A stretch of 37,067 nucleotides of DNA from Acidimicrobiia bacterium (GCA_016871375.1 VFYY01000019.1:1-37067); one strand, 5' to 3'. Counted from the stretch's first letter, positions 24,332 through 31,725 are shown. Numbers and translations: made by a program. Notes: generated from the letters alone by a model not told the origin.

Positions 24332-24577
24332 ATGGCCACCCCGTCCCGCTCTGCATCCATCGCCCTGGTCGGGCCATTCCCCGTCAGGCCCCGGGAGGTC
24401 CCCCACACCGAGATCGAAGGGCTCGTCGCCTCGCTGCTCGACTTGTGCAGTGGCTGCGAATCGGCTGTCCGCACCGTGATTTCCATGCAACGCAACCTCG
24501 GGCGCGTCCGGAAATGCCGGGACGTCTCTCCAGAAGCGGCGCTGCAGCTCGAGACCGTGCGCGGCGCCTGCGAATAG
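24332..24577 (+). CDS. small CxxC protein of unknown function
   Basis: An 81-aa protein not recognised as any family. Support for coding: GGAGG 9 nt before ATG 24332, and third codon positions are mostly G or C across the whole frame as in neighbouring genes. It contains four cysteines, two of them in CSGC (about residues 40-43) within LVASLLDLCSGCESAVRTVI, and two further ones near the C-terminus (KCRDV, GACE). A Pro-rich N-terminus is followed by two predicted helices. A zinc-binding or redox role would be a guess. A perfect hairpin follows its TAG stop. Confidence 0.5.
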   Translation: MATPSRSASIALVGPFPVRPREVPHTEIEGLVASLLDLCSGCESAVRTVISMQRNLGRVRKCRDVSPEAALQLETVRGACE

Positions 24578-24592
24578 CCACCTCGACAGGAA

Positions 24593-24613
24593 GGAACGGC
24601 GCCAAGCCGTTCC
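24593..24613 (+). terminator. perfect hairpin between the 81-aa gene and the APC transporter
   Basis: GGAACGGC and GCCGTTCC pair perfectly around GCCAA. It stands 15 nt after the upstream stop and directly before the TAGACT box. Confidence 0.4.
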
Positions 24614-24628
24614 GGCAGACAGACAGGG

Positions 24629-24634
24629 TAGACT
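24629..24634 (+). promoter_or_regulatory. putative -10 box (TAGACT) of the APC transporter gene
   Basis: TAGACT (TANNNT) ends 7 nt before an in-frame ATC at 24642, the same geometry as the leaderless genes elsewhere in the window. Confidence 0.35.
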
Positions 24635-24641
24635 CCGCACC

Positions 24642-25955
24642 ATCGTTATCACCACCGCACAACCCCGCGGCGAGGCCGCCCTCGTTCGCGCCCTGGGCGT
24701 CCGCCAGCTGACGGCGGCCATCATCAACACGACAGTCGGCGCCGGCATTTTCGTACTCCCGGCGCTCGTGTCGCAGGGCATGGGCGCGGCGGCTCCGCTT
24801 TCCTTTCTCGTCTGCGCCGCCCTCATGGGCCTCGTGGTGACGACGATCGCCACGGCGGGGAGCCGGATTTCCATCACGGGCGGCATCTACGCGTACGTCG
24901 AGGTCGCGTTCGGCAGCTATGTCGGGTACCTCGCCGGTGTCCTCCAATGGCTGACAGGACTGCTGGCGGTGGCGGGCGTCGCGGCGGCGCTGATCGATCA
25001 GAGCGCGACGCTGGCGCCGGTGCTTGGGCAGAGGCCCGTGCGCGTCGCGGTCCTGATTGCCATCTTCGGCGCGCTGGCCGCGGTGAACGCGCGCGGGGTG
25101 ACGGCCGGCGCCCGCGTGATCGAGACGATGACGGCCGTCAAGCTGGTGCCGCTGCTGGTGTTTGTCGGCGCCGGCGTGTTCTTCGTGAGCCCCGGCGCGT
25201 GGATGCTCGATACCTGGCCCGATGCGGACGCGGTCGGGCGCAGCGTGCTGCTGCTCATCTTTGCGTATTCCGGTGTGGAAGTCGCGATTGCGCCAAGCGG
25301 CGAGGTGCGCCATCCGGCCGGCACCGTGCCGCGGGCCGTGTTCCTCGCGCTCGCCACGACCACCGCCCTCTACATTGCCATTCAGCTCGTGGCGCAGGGC
25401 GTTTCTGGCGATGCGCTCGCCAGCTCGACCGAAGCGCCGCTGGCGGAGGGCGCGAGCCGCTTCCTCGGCAACGCCGGCCGCACGCTGATGCTGGCCGGGG
25501 CCGTCTGCTCGATGTTCGGCTACGTGAGCGGCGACATGCTCAGCAGCCCGCGCAGCCTGTACGCGATCGCCCGCGACGGCTTCCTGCCACGCGCGCTCGC
25601 GTCCATCCATCCGGCCAGGCGCACGCCGTCGGTGGCCATCTGGACGCACGCCGTGCTGGCGACGATCTTCGCCAGCACCAGCACCTTCCAGGCGCTGGCG
25701 ATCATCTCGAACGTCGGCCTGCTGCTGCTCTACCTGCTCTCGTGCGCGGCGGCGCTGGAGCTCACGCGCCGCGACGTCCGCACGGATGCCGAGCCGTTCA
25801 GGCCGGTGCTGCCCTGGCTGTGGCCGATTGCCGGCGGCGGCGTGATCCTGTGGATTCTCTCCACGGCCACCGCGCGCGAGCTGACGGTCACCGCGCTGGT
25901 CCTGGCCGTCGCCACGGCGCTCTACGTGACGCGGTACTTCTCCATCAGGCGCTGA
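24642..25955 (+). CDS. APC-superfamily amino acid permease (start codon uncertain)
   Basis: Integral membrane transporter of about 437 aa with roughly 12 hydrophobic segments. The first helix carries the APC substrate motif TTVGAGIFVLPALV; later features are GGIYAYVEVAFGSYVGYLAG, FAYSGVEVAIAPSGEVRHPAG (helix 6 region) and FGYVSGDMLSSPRSLYAIARDG. ATG 24768 lies after the first conserved helix begins and would delete the substrate motif, so the true start is upstream, yet no ATG is in frame there and the first GTG (24756) is also too late. Candidates are ATC 24642, 7 nt after a TAGACT box, and CTG 24693 (LGVRQLTAAI). The substrate is unknown. The end overlaps the 3' end of the convergent glycosyltransferase gene by 34 bp. 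Confidence 0.9.
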   Translation: MVITTAQPRGEAALVRALGVRQLTAAIINTTVGAGIFVLPALVSQGMGAAAPLSFLVCAALMGLVVTTIATAGSRISITGGIYAYVEVAFGSYVGYLAGVLQWLTGLLAVAGVAAALIDQSATLAPVLGQRPVRVAVLIAIFGALAAVNARGVTAGARVIETMTAVKLVPLLVFVGAGVFFVSPGAWMLDTWPDADAVGRSVLLLIFAYSGVEVAIAPSGEVRHPAGTVPRAVFLALATTTALYIAIQLVAQGVSGDALASSTEAPLAEGASRFLGNAGRTLMLAGAVCSMFGYVSGDMLSSPRSLYAIARDGFLPRALASIHPARRTPSVAIWTHAVLATIFASTSTFQALAIISNVGLLLLYLLSCAAALELTRRDVRTDAEPFRPVLPWLWPIAGGGVILWILSTATARELTVTALVLAVATALYVTRYFSIRR

Positions 25956-26713
25956 ATCAGCGACCCCGGGTTGAACGGGCCGTCCTTGTTCCGCGCCGCG
26001 CGGCGGATCTTCTCGTTCCACAGATGGATGGTGTAACTCGACGCGAAGAAGTCGAGCCCCTCCTCGAACGTGGTGTCGAAGGCGCACGCCCAGAACGAAA
26101 AATGCACCGGGTGGAAGTAGTAATAGGGCTTGGCGAGCGTCCAGAGCCCGTGATGCTTCACCATCCGCGTCATCCCGCTCGGCCCTGACGCTTCGCCCCA
26201 TTCCACGTTGCTGCGGCGGTTGCCCAGCAGGTACTTCCGCACCAGCTTCCGCCGGCGATCCCGCGCGCTGTCGAACGGCACCACCATGTTCGGCTCGCGG
26301 CTGACGTCGGCGAGCTGCCGCGTCACCGCGTGGCCGGCCGGAAACCGCATCAGCGCATTCGAGACGCGCGAGCAATCGACCTTGCCGAGCACGATCGGCT
26401 CGTCGAAATCGAGCGGCTTCAGGCAGACGAGGTCGAGATCCGCCCAGTAGCCGCCGCGCTGAAACAACAGCTCCTGCCGGAACCAGTCCGAGAAGATCGA
26501 CAGCGAGCCCGCGGTCCTGAAGATGTACCGCCGGGGCACGATCGCATTCGCGTCGAAGACGGTGGCGCCGTCGGGCACGCCATCCAGATCTTCGTACGCG
26601 TACAGGTGATACGGATGGCCGTTGGCGAGAAACGATCGGATCGACAGCGCCTCGACGCGCGAGAGGCGATCGCCGATCCACAACGACTGAATGGGCTCCA
26701 TGGGCGAGCTCAT
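25922..26713 (-). CDS. glycosyltransferase with DXD motif (capsular polysaccharide/OCH1-Gb3 synthase-like)
   Basis: A 263-aa protein beginning PIQSLWIGDRLSRVEALSIRSFL, typical of the GT32-type sugar-binding family, with FSDWFRQELLFQRGGYWADLDLVCL, which contains the metal-binding DLD (92-94) of nucleotide-sugar transferases. The C-terminal half has the HHGLWTLAKPYYYFHPVHF segment and a Trp-rich end. No signal peptide. It probably transfers a hexose in surface polysaccharide or glycolipid synthesis; donor and acceptor unknown. ATG 26713 is chosen; the in-frame ATG at 26746 would add 11 residues encoded entirely by heptamer repeat. A GGGAG within that repeat lies 5 nt before ATG 26713 and can serve as the ribosome-binding site. 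Confidence 0.88.
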   Translation of the reverse strand: MSSPMEPIQSLWIGDRLSRVEALSIRSFLANGHPYHLYAYEDLDGVPDGATVFDANAIVPRRYIFRTAGSLSIFSDWFRQELLFQRGGYWADLDLVCLKPLDFDEPIVLGKVDCSRVSNALMRFPAGHAVTRQLADVSREPNMVVPFDSARDRRRKLVRKYLLGNRRSNVEWGEASGPSGMTRMVKHHGLWTLAKPYYYFHPVHFSFWACAFDTTFEEGLDFFASSYTIHLWNEKIRRAARNKDGPFNPGSLIQRLMEKYRVT

Positions 26714-26718
26714 CGTAA

Positions 26719-26787
26719 CTCCCAACGCCCAGCTCCCAACGCCCAAGACGTCTCGGGAATTGGAAGTTGGACGTTGGGCGTTGCTGG
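26719..26787 (+). repeat. paired heptamer inverted repeat upstream of the glycosyltransferase and CBS genes
   Basis: Left arm units: CTCCCAA, CGCCCAG, CTCCCAA and CGCCCAA (26719-26746). Right arm units: TTGGAAG, TTGGACG, TTGGGCG and TTGCTGG (26760-26787). The arms are imperfect reverse complements with a 13-nt loop. It occupies most of the divergent intergenic region. Confidence 0.85.
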
Positions 26788-26826
26788 TCTACCGCTTGCA
26801 CTCATGCGCGCATCCTCTGGAGGAGC

Positions 26827-27093
26827 ATGCCGATGCCAAAGTACCCGCGTGACGTGGTGACCCCCGATCCGGCCTGTTGCACGCCCGACATGACCCTTGA
26901 TCAGGTCGCGAAGCTGATGGTGCAGAACGACTGCGGCGAAATCCCTGTCAGCCGGCGGGTGCCGGTCGTGGACGAGCAGGGCTGCTGCACCGGCATCATC
27001 GCGCAGGCCGATATCGCGTGGAACGAGCAGCCGCGCGGCGTCGCCGAGCTCGTCCGGGAGGTCTCTCGCGACACGACTCTTCCGTCGCGATAA
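26827..27093 (+). CDS. CBS-domain protein with an internal deletion (chimeric single CBS motif)
   Basis: An 88-aa protein. It begins MPKYPRDVVTPDPACCTPDMTLDQVAKLMV-type sequence, the N-terminus of acidobacterial tandem-CBS proteins of about 140 aa, then NDCGEIPVS, and jumps directly to RRVPVVDEQGCCTGIIAQADIA and the VAELVREVS tail, which in complete homologues belongs to the second CBS motif. The stretch between the end of the first motif and the start of the last strand of the second is missing, in frame. CBS pairs bind adenosyl ligands as a two-motif unit; this fused protein has only one motif's worth of sequence and would have to dimerise. GGAGGAG precedes ATG 26827 (ATG 26833 is also possible). 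Ends in TAA. Confidence 0.8.
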   Translation: MPMPKYPRDVVTPDPACCTPDMTLDQVAKLMVQNDCGEIPVSRRVPVVDEQGCCTGIIAQADIAWNEQPRGVAELVREVSRDTTLPSR

Positions 27094-27113
27094 CCTGCCG
27101 CGCGGGTTTTATG

Positions 27114-27119
27114 TAAAAT
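27114..27119 (+). promoter_or_regulatory. putative -10 box (TAAAAT) of a leaderless esterase transcript
   Basis: TAAAAT ends 8 nt before the ATG at 27128 and there is no Shine-Dalgarno sequence between them. It matches TATAAT at 5 of 6 positions. Confidence 0.45.
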
Positions 27120-27127
27120 CCCGCGCT

Positions 27128-28792
27128 ATGACATATCTGAATCGACGCGCATTCCTTGGCTACAGCTCCATGGCGGCGGCTGGACTGCTGGCCGGCGGCC
27201 GCTTCTCACCGGCCGCGGCGCAGGACGTCCGCGGCCTCGCGAACACCGCGGCCGTTGACACGACGGCCGGACGCGTCCGTGGCGTCGTCCGGTTTGGCGT
27301 GAACCAGTTCTACGGCGTGCCCTACGCCGGGTCCACCGCCGGCGCCAACCGGTTCATGCCACCCACGAAGCTGACGCCGTGGACCGGCGTCCGCGATACG
27401 GTGCAGGTGAAAGAGCGCGCGCCGCAGGATCCCGACGGGCCGATCTCGGAAGTCTTCGCCATGGACCGGCGCGAGCCGATGGGCGAAGACTGCCTGTCGG
27501 TCAACGTCTACACGCCCGGCCTGGGCCGCGCGAACCCCTCGACGGGGCTCGGGGCAGGCCGCCCCGTGATGGTGTGGCTGCACGGCGGCGGCTTCTCGGG
27601 CGGCTCGGGCAACTGGCTGCTCTACGACGGGACGAACCTCGCCCGCAAGGAAGACGTCGTCGTCGTGGGCGTGAACCACCGGCTGAACCTGTTCGGCTTC
27701 CTGCACCTCGCCGACATCGGCGGCGAGAAGTGGGCGAACTCCAGCAACGTCGGCATGCAGGACATCGTCGCCGTGCTGGCGTGGATCAAGGACAACATCG
27801 CCAACTTCGGCGGCAACCCGAACAACGTGACCGTGTTCGGCCAGTCCGGCGGCGGCGGCAAGGTGTCCACGCTGATGGCGATGCCGTCGGCGAAGGGCCT
27901 GTTCCACCGCGCGATCGCGATGAGCGGCTCGGCGTTCCGCGGCCAGACGCGCGACGCGGCCACGCGCGCCACCGAGCAGTTCCTCGCCAGGCTGGGACTC
28001 AACCGCAACCAGCTCGACCAGCTCCAGCAGATGCCGTGGGAGAAGCTGCAGGCCGCCTACTTCAGCGAGCCGCGCATCCAGGGGCTCGCCGGCGGTCCGG
28101 TCACCGACGGCAAGTCGCTGCCGCGCGACCAGTGGTCGCCGACCGCGCCCGAGTACTCGGCGGACGTGCCGTTCATGATGGGGTCCACGGAAACCGAGGA
28201 CGGCTGGAACGATCCGCCGCCACCGCTCGAGATGTCCGACACCGAGATGATGACGCGGGTGCGCCGCATCGTCCGCGACGACGCCGCCAGGGCCAACGAG
28301 CTGGTGCAGCTGTACCGGAAGACCCGTCCCGGGATCAGCAACACCGACGTGTGGCTGATCATGAACAGCGACAACACGCGGCGCGCCAACGCGCAGTCAC
28401 TGGCGGAGCTCAAGGCCGCGCAGGGGAAGGCGCCGGCGTTCCTCTACTACTTCAACTGGCGCTCGCCGGTGCACAACGGCCAGATGAAGTCGTACCACAC
28501 GCTCGACATCCCGTTCGCCTTCTATAACGTGGACGTCGCCTCGTCGATGACGGGCTCCGGCAACGATCGCTACGCGCTGGCGCACGCCATGAGCGCCACC
28601 TATGCGGCGTTCGCGCGCACCGGCAACCCGAACAACCCGGCAATCCCGAACTGGCCGGCGTTCAACACGCAGAGCTACCCGACGATGGTGCTGGGCAACG
28701 ACATCCGTGTGGCGAACGACCCGAACCGCGAGGAGCGGATGGCGCTGAAGGCCGTCCGCGAGGGCGCGCGGACGACGACGTCGTCCTTGTAA
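27128..28792 (+). CDS. type-B carboxylesterase, Tat-exported
   Basis: A 554-aa alpha/beta hydrolase. Residues 1-32 form a twin-arginine-type signal (NRRAFLGYSSMAAAGLLAGG, cleavage near AAAQ). Catalytic features: the oxyanion loop VWLHGGGFSGGSG, the nucleophile Ser240 in VFGQSGGGGK, the acidic residue in STETEDGW and the His in SYHTLDIPFAF. EDCLSVNVYTPG is the second family signature. Just before the HGGG loop, a nine-residue insertion (NPSTGLGAG, 27533-27559) breaks the usual spacing and looks like an inserted palindromic repeat. Likely hydrolyses esters in the periplasm; substrate unknown. No ribosome-binding site, TAAAAT box close upstream. Ends in TAA within a perfect palindrome. Confidence 0.95.
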   Translation: MTYLNRRAFLGYSSMAAAGLLAGGRFSPAAAQDVRGLANTAAVDTTAGRVRGVVRFGVNQFYGVPYAGSTAGANRFMPPTKLTPWTGVRDTVQVKERAPQDPDGPISEVFAMDRREPMGEDCLSVNVYTPGLGRANPSTGLGAGRPVMVWLHGGGFSGGSGNWLLYDGTNLARKEDVVVVGVNHRLNLFGFLHLADIGGEKWANSSNVGMQDIVAVLAWIKDNIANFGGNPNNVTVFGQSGGGGKVSTLMAMPSAKGLFHRAIAMSGSAFRGQTRDAATRATEQFLARLGLNRNQLDQLQQMPWEKLQAAYFSEPRIQGLAGGPVTDGKSLPRDQWSPTAPEYSADVPFMMGSTETEDGWNDPPPPLEMSDTEMMTRVRRIVRDDAARANELVQLYRKTRPGISNTDVWLIMNSDNTRRANAQSLAELKAAQGKAPAFLYYFNWRSPVHNGQMKSYHTLDIPFAFYNVDVASSMTGSGNDRYALAHAMSATYAAFARTGNPNNPAIPNWPAFNTQSYPTMVLGNDIRVANDPNREERMALKAVREGARTTTSSL

Positions 28793-28835
28793 GGACGACA
28801 ATCGGCAGCCCGTTCGCACCGGGACGGGTTGTCGT
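28781..28835 (+). terminator. two overlapping hairpins at the esterase stop codon
   Basis: Hairpin 1: TCGTCCTT and AAGGACGA (28781-28788 with 28791-28798), enclosing the stop codon. Hairpin 2: ACGACAA and TTGTCGT (28795-28801 with 28829-28835), extended by CCCGT and ACGGG. They share ACGA, so only one can form at a time. Confidence 0.45.
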
Positions 28836-28845
28836 GACTATCTGA

Positions 28846-28980
28846 ATGGTGGGCTCGGCTGGCGCTGATCTGACCGGTGTGCTTTAGGCCTGGAGTGCGG
28901 GCGACCGCGCGGCCGGCGACCAGCTGATCCCGCTTGTCTACAAGGAGTTGCGCCGCCAGGCGGCGAGATCGCGCTGGCCG
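28846..28980 (+). pseudogene. ECF-subfamily sigma-70 factor remnant
   Basis: Read from ATG 28846, the frame gives a short N-terminus, then DLTGVL, a TAG stop at 28885-28887, and AWSAGDRAAGDQLIPLVYKE followed by LRRQAAR. This is the region 2 opening of acidobacterial ECF sigma factors, where TGVLQAWSAGD is expected, so the TAG replaces a Gln codon (CAG). Homology is lost after about residue 45, where region 2.2 (a YLRRE-type continuation) should follow. The gene therefore has both a nonsense change and a loss of about three quarters of its length. It lies upstream of a Ser/Thr kinase, the usual partner position of such sigma factors. Confidence 0.75.
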
Positions 28981-28984
28981 GGGG

Positions 28985-29281
28985 GAGCTCGCGGACGCCG
29001 ACGCGGCGTTGCGTGCCGGCGAGTATCGAGTGCCTCCGAGCTTCAGCATCGTGCCCATCGTCGTCGCGCTGAACGACAACGTGCCGTTCGATCGCCGTCT
29101 CGCCGAGCCCGACATCGCGTCGCCGTGGACCGACGTCGCCGATCCACGGTTCGTGCTCGCAGGCGCGCGCCTCGCGGCACGCGCGTCGGATCCGCGCACC
29201 GCGGCGGTCGAGCACGCGCGCTTCCTGGAGCTGTGGAGGGATGCGGACTCCGGTGTACAGGAGCTCGCGGAAGCGCGGTAA
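28985..29281 (+). pseudogene. C-terminal fragment, probably of a TPR or kinase-TPR protein
   Basis: An open stretch of 98 codons without a credible start, beginning ELADADAALRAGEY and ending AAVEHARFLELWRDADSG, then VQELAEAR and TAA. The ending resembles the tail of acidobacterial kinase-TPR proteins (a YxRFLxLWKDADPxLPEL pattern). The middle (PPSFSIVPIVVALNDNVPFD) is not recognised. With the sigma remnant directly upstream, the most economical reading is one deletion that joined the 5' part of a sigma gene to the 3' end of the following gene. Whether anything is translated is doubtful. Confidence 0.5.
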
Positions 29282-29306
29282 TATCTCGCCCGCCGACAGC
29301 GCGTAG

Positions 29307-29312
29307 TACACT
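29307..29312 (+). promoter_or_regulatory. putative -10 box (TACACT) of the kinase gene
   Basis: TACACT fits TANNNT and ends 16 nt before the ATG at 29329, giving a leader of about 10 nt without a Shine-Dalgarno sequence. Confidence 0.3.
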
Positions 29313-29328
29313 TCCCGCCTCCCGACCC

Positions 29329-31593
29329 ATGGAGCTGCCCACCCTTCCCTCGTTTTCCGTACAACGGTTCCTCGGCAAGGGAGGCATGGGCCAGGTCTTC
29401 CTGGCCGAAGACTCCAAGCTGCGGCGCCAGGTGGCGATCAAGGCCGTCTCGCCGGATACCGATGACACCGACGGCCACCGGCTGATGCGCGAGGCGCGCA
29501 TTGCCGCGTCGCTGAACCATCCGAACATCTGCACCATCCACCAGGTCGCCGAGCACTCCGGCCAGATCTTCATCGTCATGGAGTTCGTCGAGGGGCACAG
29601 CCTCTCGAGCCTGCTGAAGCCGAAAGGCGTGCTCGGCAAGCACCTCGTGCCGTACGCGCTGCAGATCGCCGACGGCCTCGCCTACGCGCACACGCACGAC
29701 ATCGTGCACCGCGACCTGAAGCCGGCCAACGTGATGATCACCGGCGATCACCGCGTGAAGATCCTCGACTTCGGCCTTGCCGTGCACCGCCGCGTGGTGC
29801 CGGCGGAGGCGATGACGCTGTCGAGCGACGTCAGCCAGGCGCTGTCGATGGCGGGAACGCTGGCCTACATGGCGCCGGAGCAGCTCCGCGGCGACCCGGC
29901 CAGCGTGGCGAGCGACATCTGGGCGCTCGGCGTCTGCCTGTTCGAGATGTCCGCCGGCGTCGTCCCGTTCACCGGGCGGACGGCGTTCGAAGTCAGCTCC
30001 GCGATCCTGGCCGACGATCCGCCGGACCTGCCGTCGCACATTCCGGTCGAGGTGGTGCAGATCATCCTGCGCTGCCTCGAAAAGGACGCGCAGGACCGCT
30101 ACCAGACGGCGGCGGACGTCCGCGCGGCGCTCGAGCAGGTGACGCGCACGGAGGCGGCCGTCAGCGTGCCGCCGTCCACGGCGCCGCCGGCGCCCGCGCC
30201 GGCGCCCGACGTACTGGACTCGATTGCGGTGCTGCCGCTGCGCAACCTCTCGGGCGATCCGGGTCAGGAGTACTTCTCCGACGGGCTCACGGAGGCGCTC
30301 ATCAACGACCTGGCGAAGATCCGCGCGCTCAAGGTCATTTCACGCACGTCCGCGATGCGGCACAAGGGGTCGGACCGGCCGCTCGCCGCCATCGCGCACG
30401 AGCTGCGCGTCAAGGCGATCGTCGAGGGGTCGGTGCTGCGCATCGGGGAGCAGGTGCGCGTGAACGCGCAGCTGATCAACGCGGAATCCGACGTCAGCGT
30501 GTGGGCGCAGAGCTACACCAAGAAGATCGACGACATCTTCGCGCTGCAGGAGGAGCTGGCGCGCGCGATCGCGCACGAGGTGCACGCCGCCATGACCCCT
30601 GGCGAGAACAGCCAGATCAAGGCGGCGCCGGCCGTGGCGCCCGCGGTGTACGAGGCCTTCCTCAAGGGGCTGCACTTCTGGAACATGCGCACCGGCGAGG
30701 GGTTTGCGAAGGCGATCGAGTGGTTCAACACCGCGGTCACGCAGGACCCGACGTTCGCGCCGCCCTATGCCGTCCTCGCCGACACGTACCTCCTCCTCGG
30801 CGTCTACGGCTTCAAGCGGCCCCGCGACGTCTTCCCCGGCGCGCTGGCGACCGCGCGCAAGGCCGTCTCGCTGGACGAGAAGCTGGCGGCCGCCCACTCG
30901 ACGCTCGGCTGGGGCATCCAGCTCCTCGATCTCGATCGCGAGGGCGCCGAGCGCGAGTTCAAGCGCGCGCTGGAGCTGAGCCCGGGCGACGTCCCGACGC
31001 ACCTGCGCTACGGCACCTATCTGATGGGGCTGCGCCGCACCGAGGAGGGGCTCGAGATGCTGCGCCGGGGCGTGGAGCTCGATCCCCTCTCGATGGTGAT
31101 GAGGGCCATCTGCGCGTACGGCTTCTACCTGGCGCGGCGCTACCAGGAGGCCGAGCAGCTCTGCAAGGCGACGCTGGAGCTGGAGCCGAACTACTGGTGG
31201 ACGCACTGGAGCCTGGCGGAGACGTACCGCGCCACCACCCGGCCCGACGAGGCGATCGAACACCTGGAGATCGCGCGGGCGCTCTCCCCCGCCAACGCGT
31301 TCATCGAAGGATCGCTCGGGGCGGCGTATGCGCTCAGCGGCCGCGACCGCGAGGCGGCGCAGACCCTCGCCGACATGCGCGAGCGCAGCACGCGCCAGTA
31401 CGTGGCGCCCTATTTCATGTCGCTCGTGCAGCTCGGGCTGCGTGACGTCGAAGGCGCCTTCGAGTCGCTCTTCACGGCCGCCGAGGAGCGCGACAGCTGG
31501 ATCTCCTTCTGCGCCGTCAACCCCGCGCTCGACGAGCTCCGCTCAGACCCGCGATTTGCCGACCTCACCCGCCGCATGAACGTCGACTGGTAG
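29329..31593 (+). CDS. Ser/Thr protein kinase fused to TolB-like and TPR domains
   Basis: A 754-aa protein. Kinase domain about 8-270: Gly-rich loop FLGKGGMGQVF, Lys38 in VAIKAV, HRDLKPAN (127-134), DFG (147-149), YMAPEQLRG and DIWALGVCLFEM. A Pro/Ala linker (about 285-300) follows, then a TolB/CadC-cyclase-like domain opening SIAVLPLRNLSGDPGQEYFSDG split by GLTEALINDLA (about 305-420), and a C-terminal TPR array (about 440-740) with VYEAFLKGLHFWN and repeated helical pairs. There is no transmembrane helix between the parts, unlike many bacterial kinases, so it is likely cytoplasmic. The kinase has all catalytic residues. Its sigma-factor partner upstream is degenerate, so it may respond to or serve other regulators. 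Confidence 0.96.
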   Translation: MELPTLPSFSVQRFLGKGGMGQVFLAEDSKLRRQVAIKAVSPDTDDTDGHRLMREARIAASLNHPNICTIHQVAEHSGQIFIVMEFVEGHSLSSLLKPKGVLGKHLVPYALQIADGLAYAHTHDIVHRDLKPANVMITGDHRVKILDFGLAVHRRVVPAEAMTLSSDVSQALSMAGTLAYMAPEQLRGDPASVASDIWALGVCLFEMSAGVVPFTGRTAFEVSSAILADDPPDLPSHIPVEVVQIILRCLEKDAQDRYQTAADVRAALEQVTRTEAAVSVPPSTAPPAPAPAPDVLDSIAVLPLRNLSGDPGQEYFSDGLTEALINDLAKIRALKVISRTSAMRHKGSDRPLAAIAHELRVKAIVEGSVLRIGEQVRVNAQLINAESDVSVWAQSYTKKIDDIFALQEELARAIAHEVHAAMTPGENSQIKAAPAVAPAVYEAFLKGLHFWNMRTGEGFAKAIEWFNTAVTQDPTFAPPYAVLADTYLLLGVYGFKRPRDVFPGALATARKAVSLDEKLAAAHSTLGWGIQLLDLDREGAEREFKRALELSPGDVPTHLRYGTYLMGLRRTEEGLEMLRRGVELDPLSMVMRAICAYGFYLARRYQEAEQLCKATLELEPNYWWTHWSLAETYRATTRPDEAIEHLEIARALSPANAFIEGSLGAAYALSGRDREAAQTLADMRERSTRQYVAPYFMSLVQLGLRDVEGAFESLFTAAEERDSWISFCAVNPALDELRSDPRFADLTRRMNVDW

Positions 31594-31596
31594 CGC

Positions 31597-31715
31597 GTGG
31601 TCCGGCTGAAGCCGGACACGACGTACGTCGAAAGGGCCGACTGAAGTCGGCCCCTACGTACGTCGAAAGGGCCGACTGAAGTCGGCCCCTACGATCGAAC
31701 ACTACGATCGAACAC
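31597..31715 (-). repeat. cluster of GTAG-headed palindromes and direct repeats
   Basis: 31597-31622 (minus) is a family A palindrome with GTCG in place of GTAG. Next come two identical 35-bp direct repeats (31621-31655 and 31656-31690), each containing a family B palindrome GGGCCGACT/AGTCGGCCC with a GTAG head on the minus strand. They are followed by two identical 13-bp repeats TACGATCGAACAC (31690-31702, 31703-31715). The cluster fills the gap between the convergent kinase and CruF-like genes. Confidence 0.85.
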
Positions 31716-31725
31716 GTCTGGCCTG

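Noticed and set aside
24229-24495. Minus-strand 88-codon frame overlapping the 81-aa gene
   Set aside because: Weaker third-position GC preference, no ribosome-binding site, and it overlaps the end of the dienelactone hydrolase gene.
20329-28887. Reassignment or suppression of TAG (two Gln codons replaced by TAG)
   Set aside because: TAG ends many intact genes here at the expected C-terminus (rph, coaA, dioxygenase, kinase, cfa), so it is a normal stop. The two cases are better explained as nonsense mutations.
31621-31690. CRISPR-like direct repeats of 35 bp
   Set aside because: Only two copies, directly adjacent, with no spacers and a palindrome of the REP type inside; no cas gene in the window.
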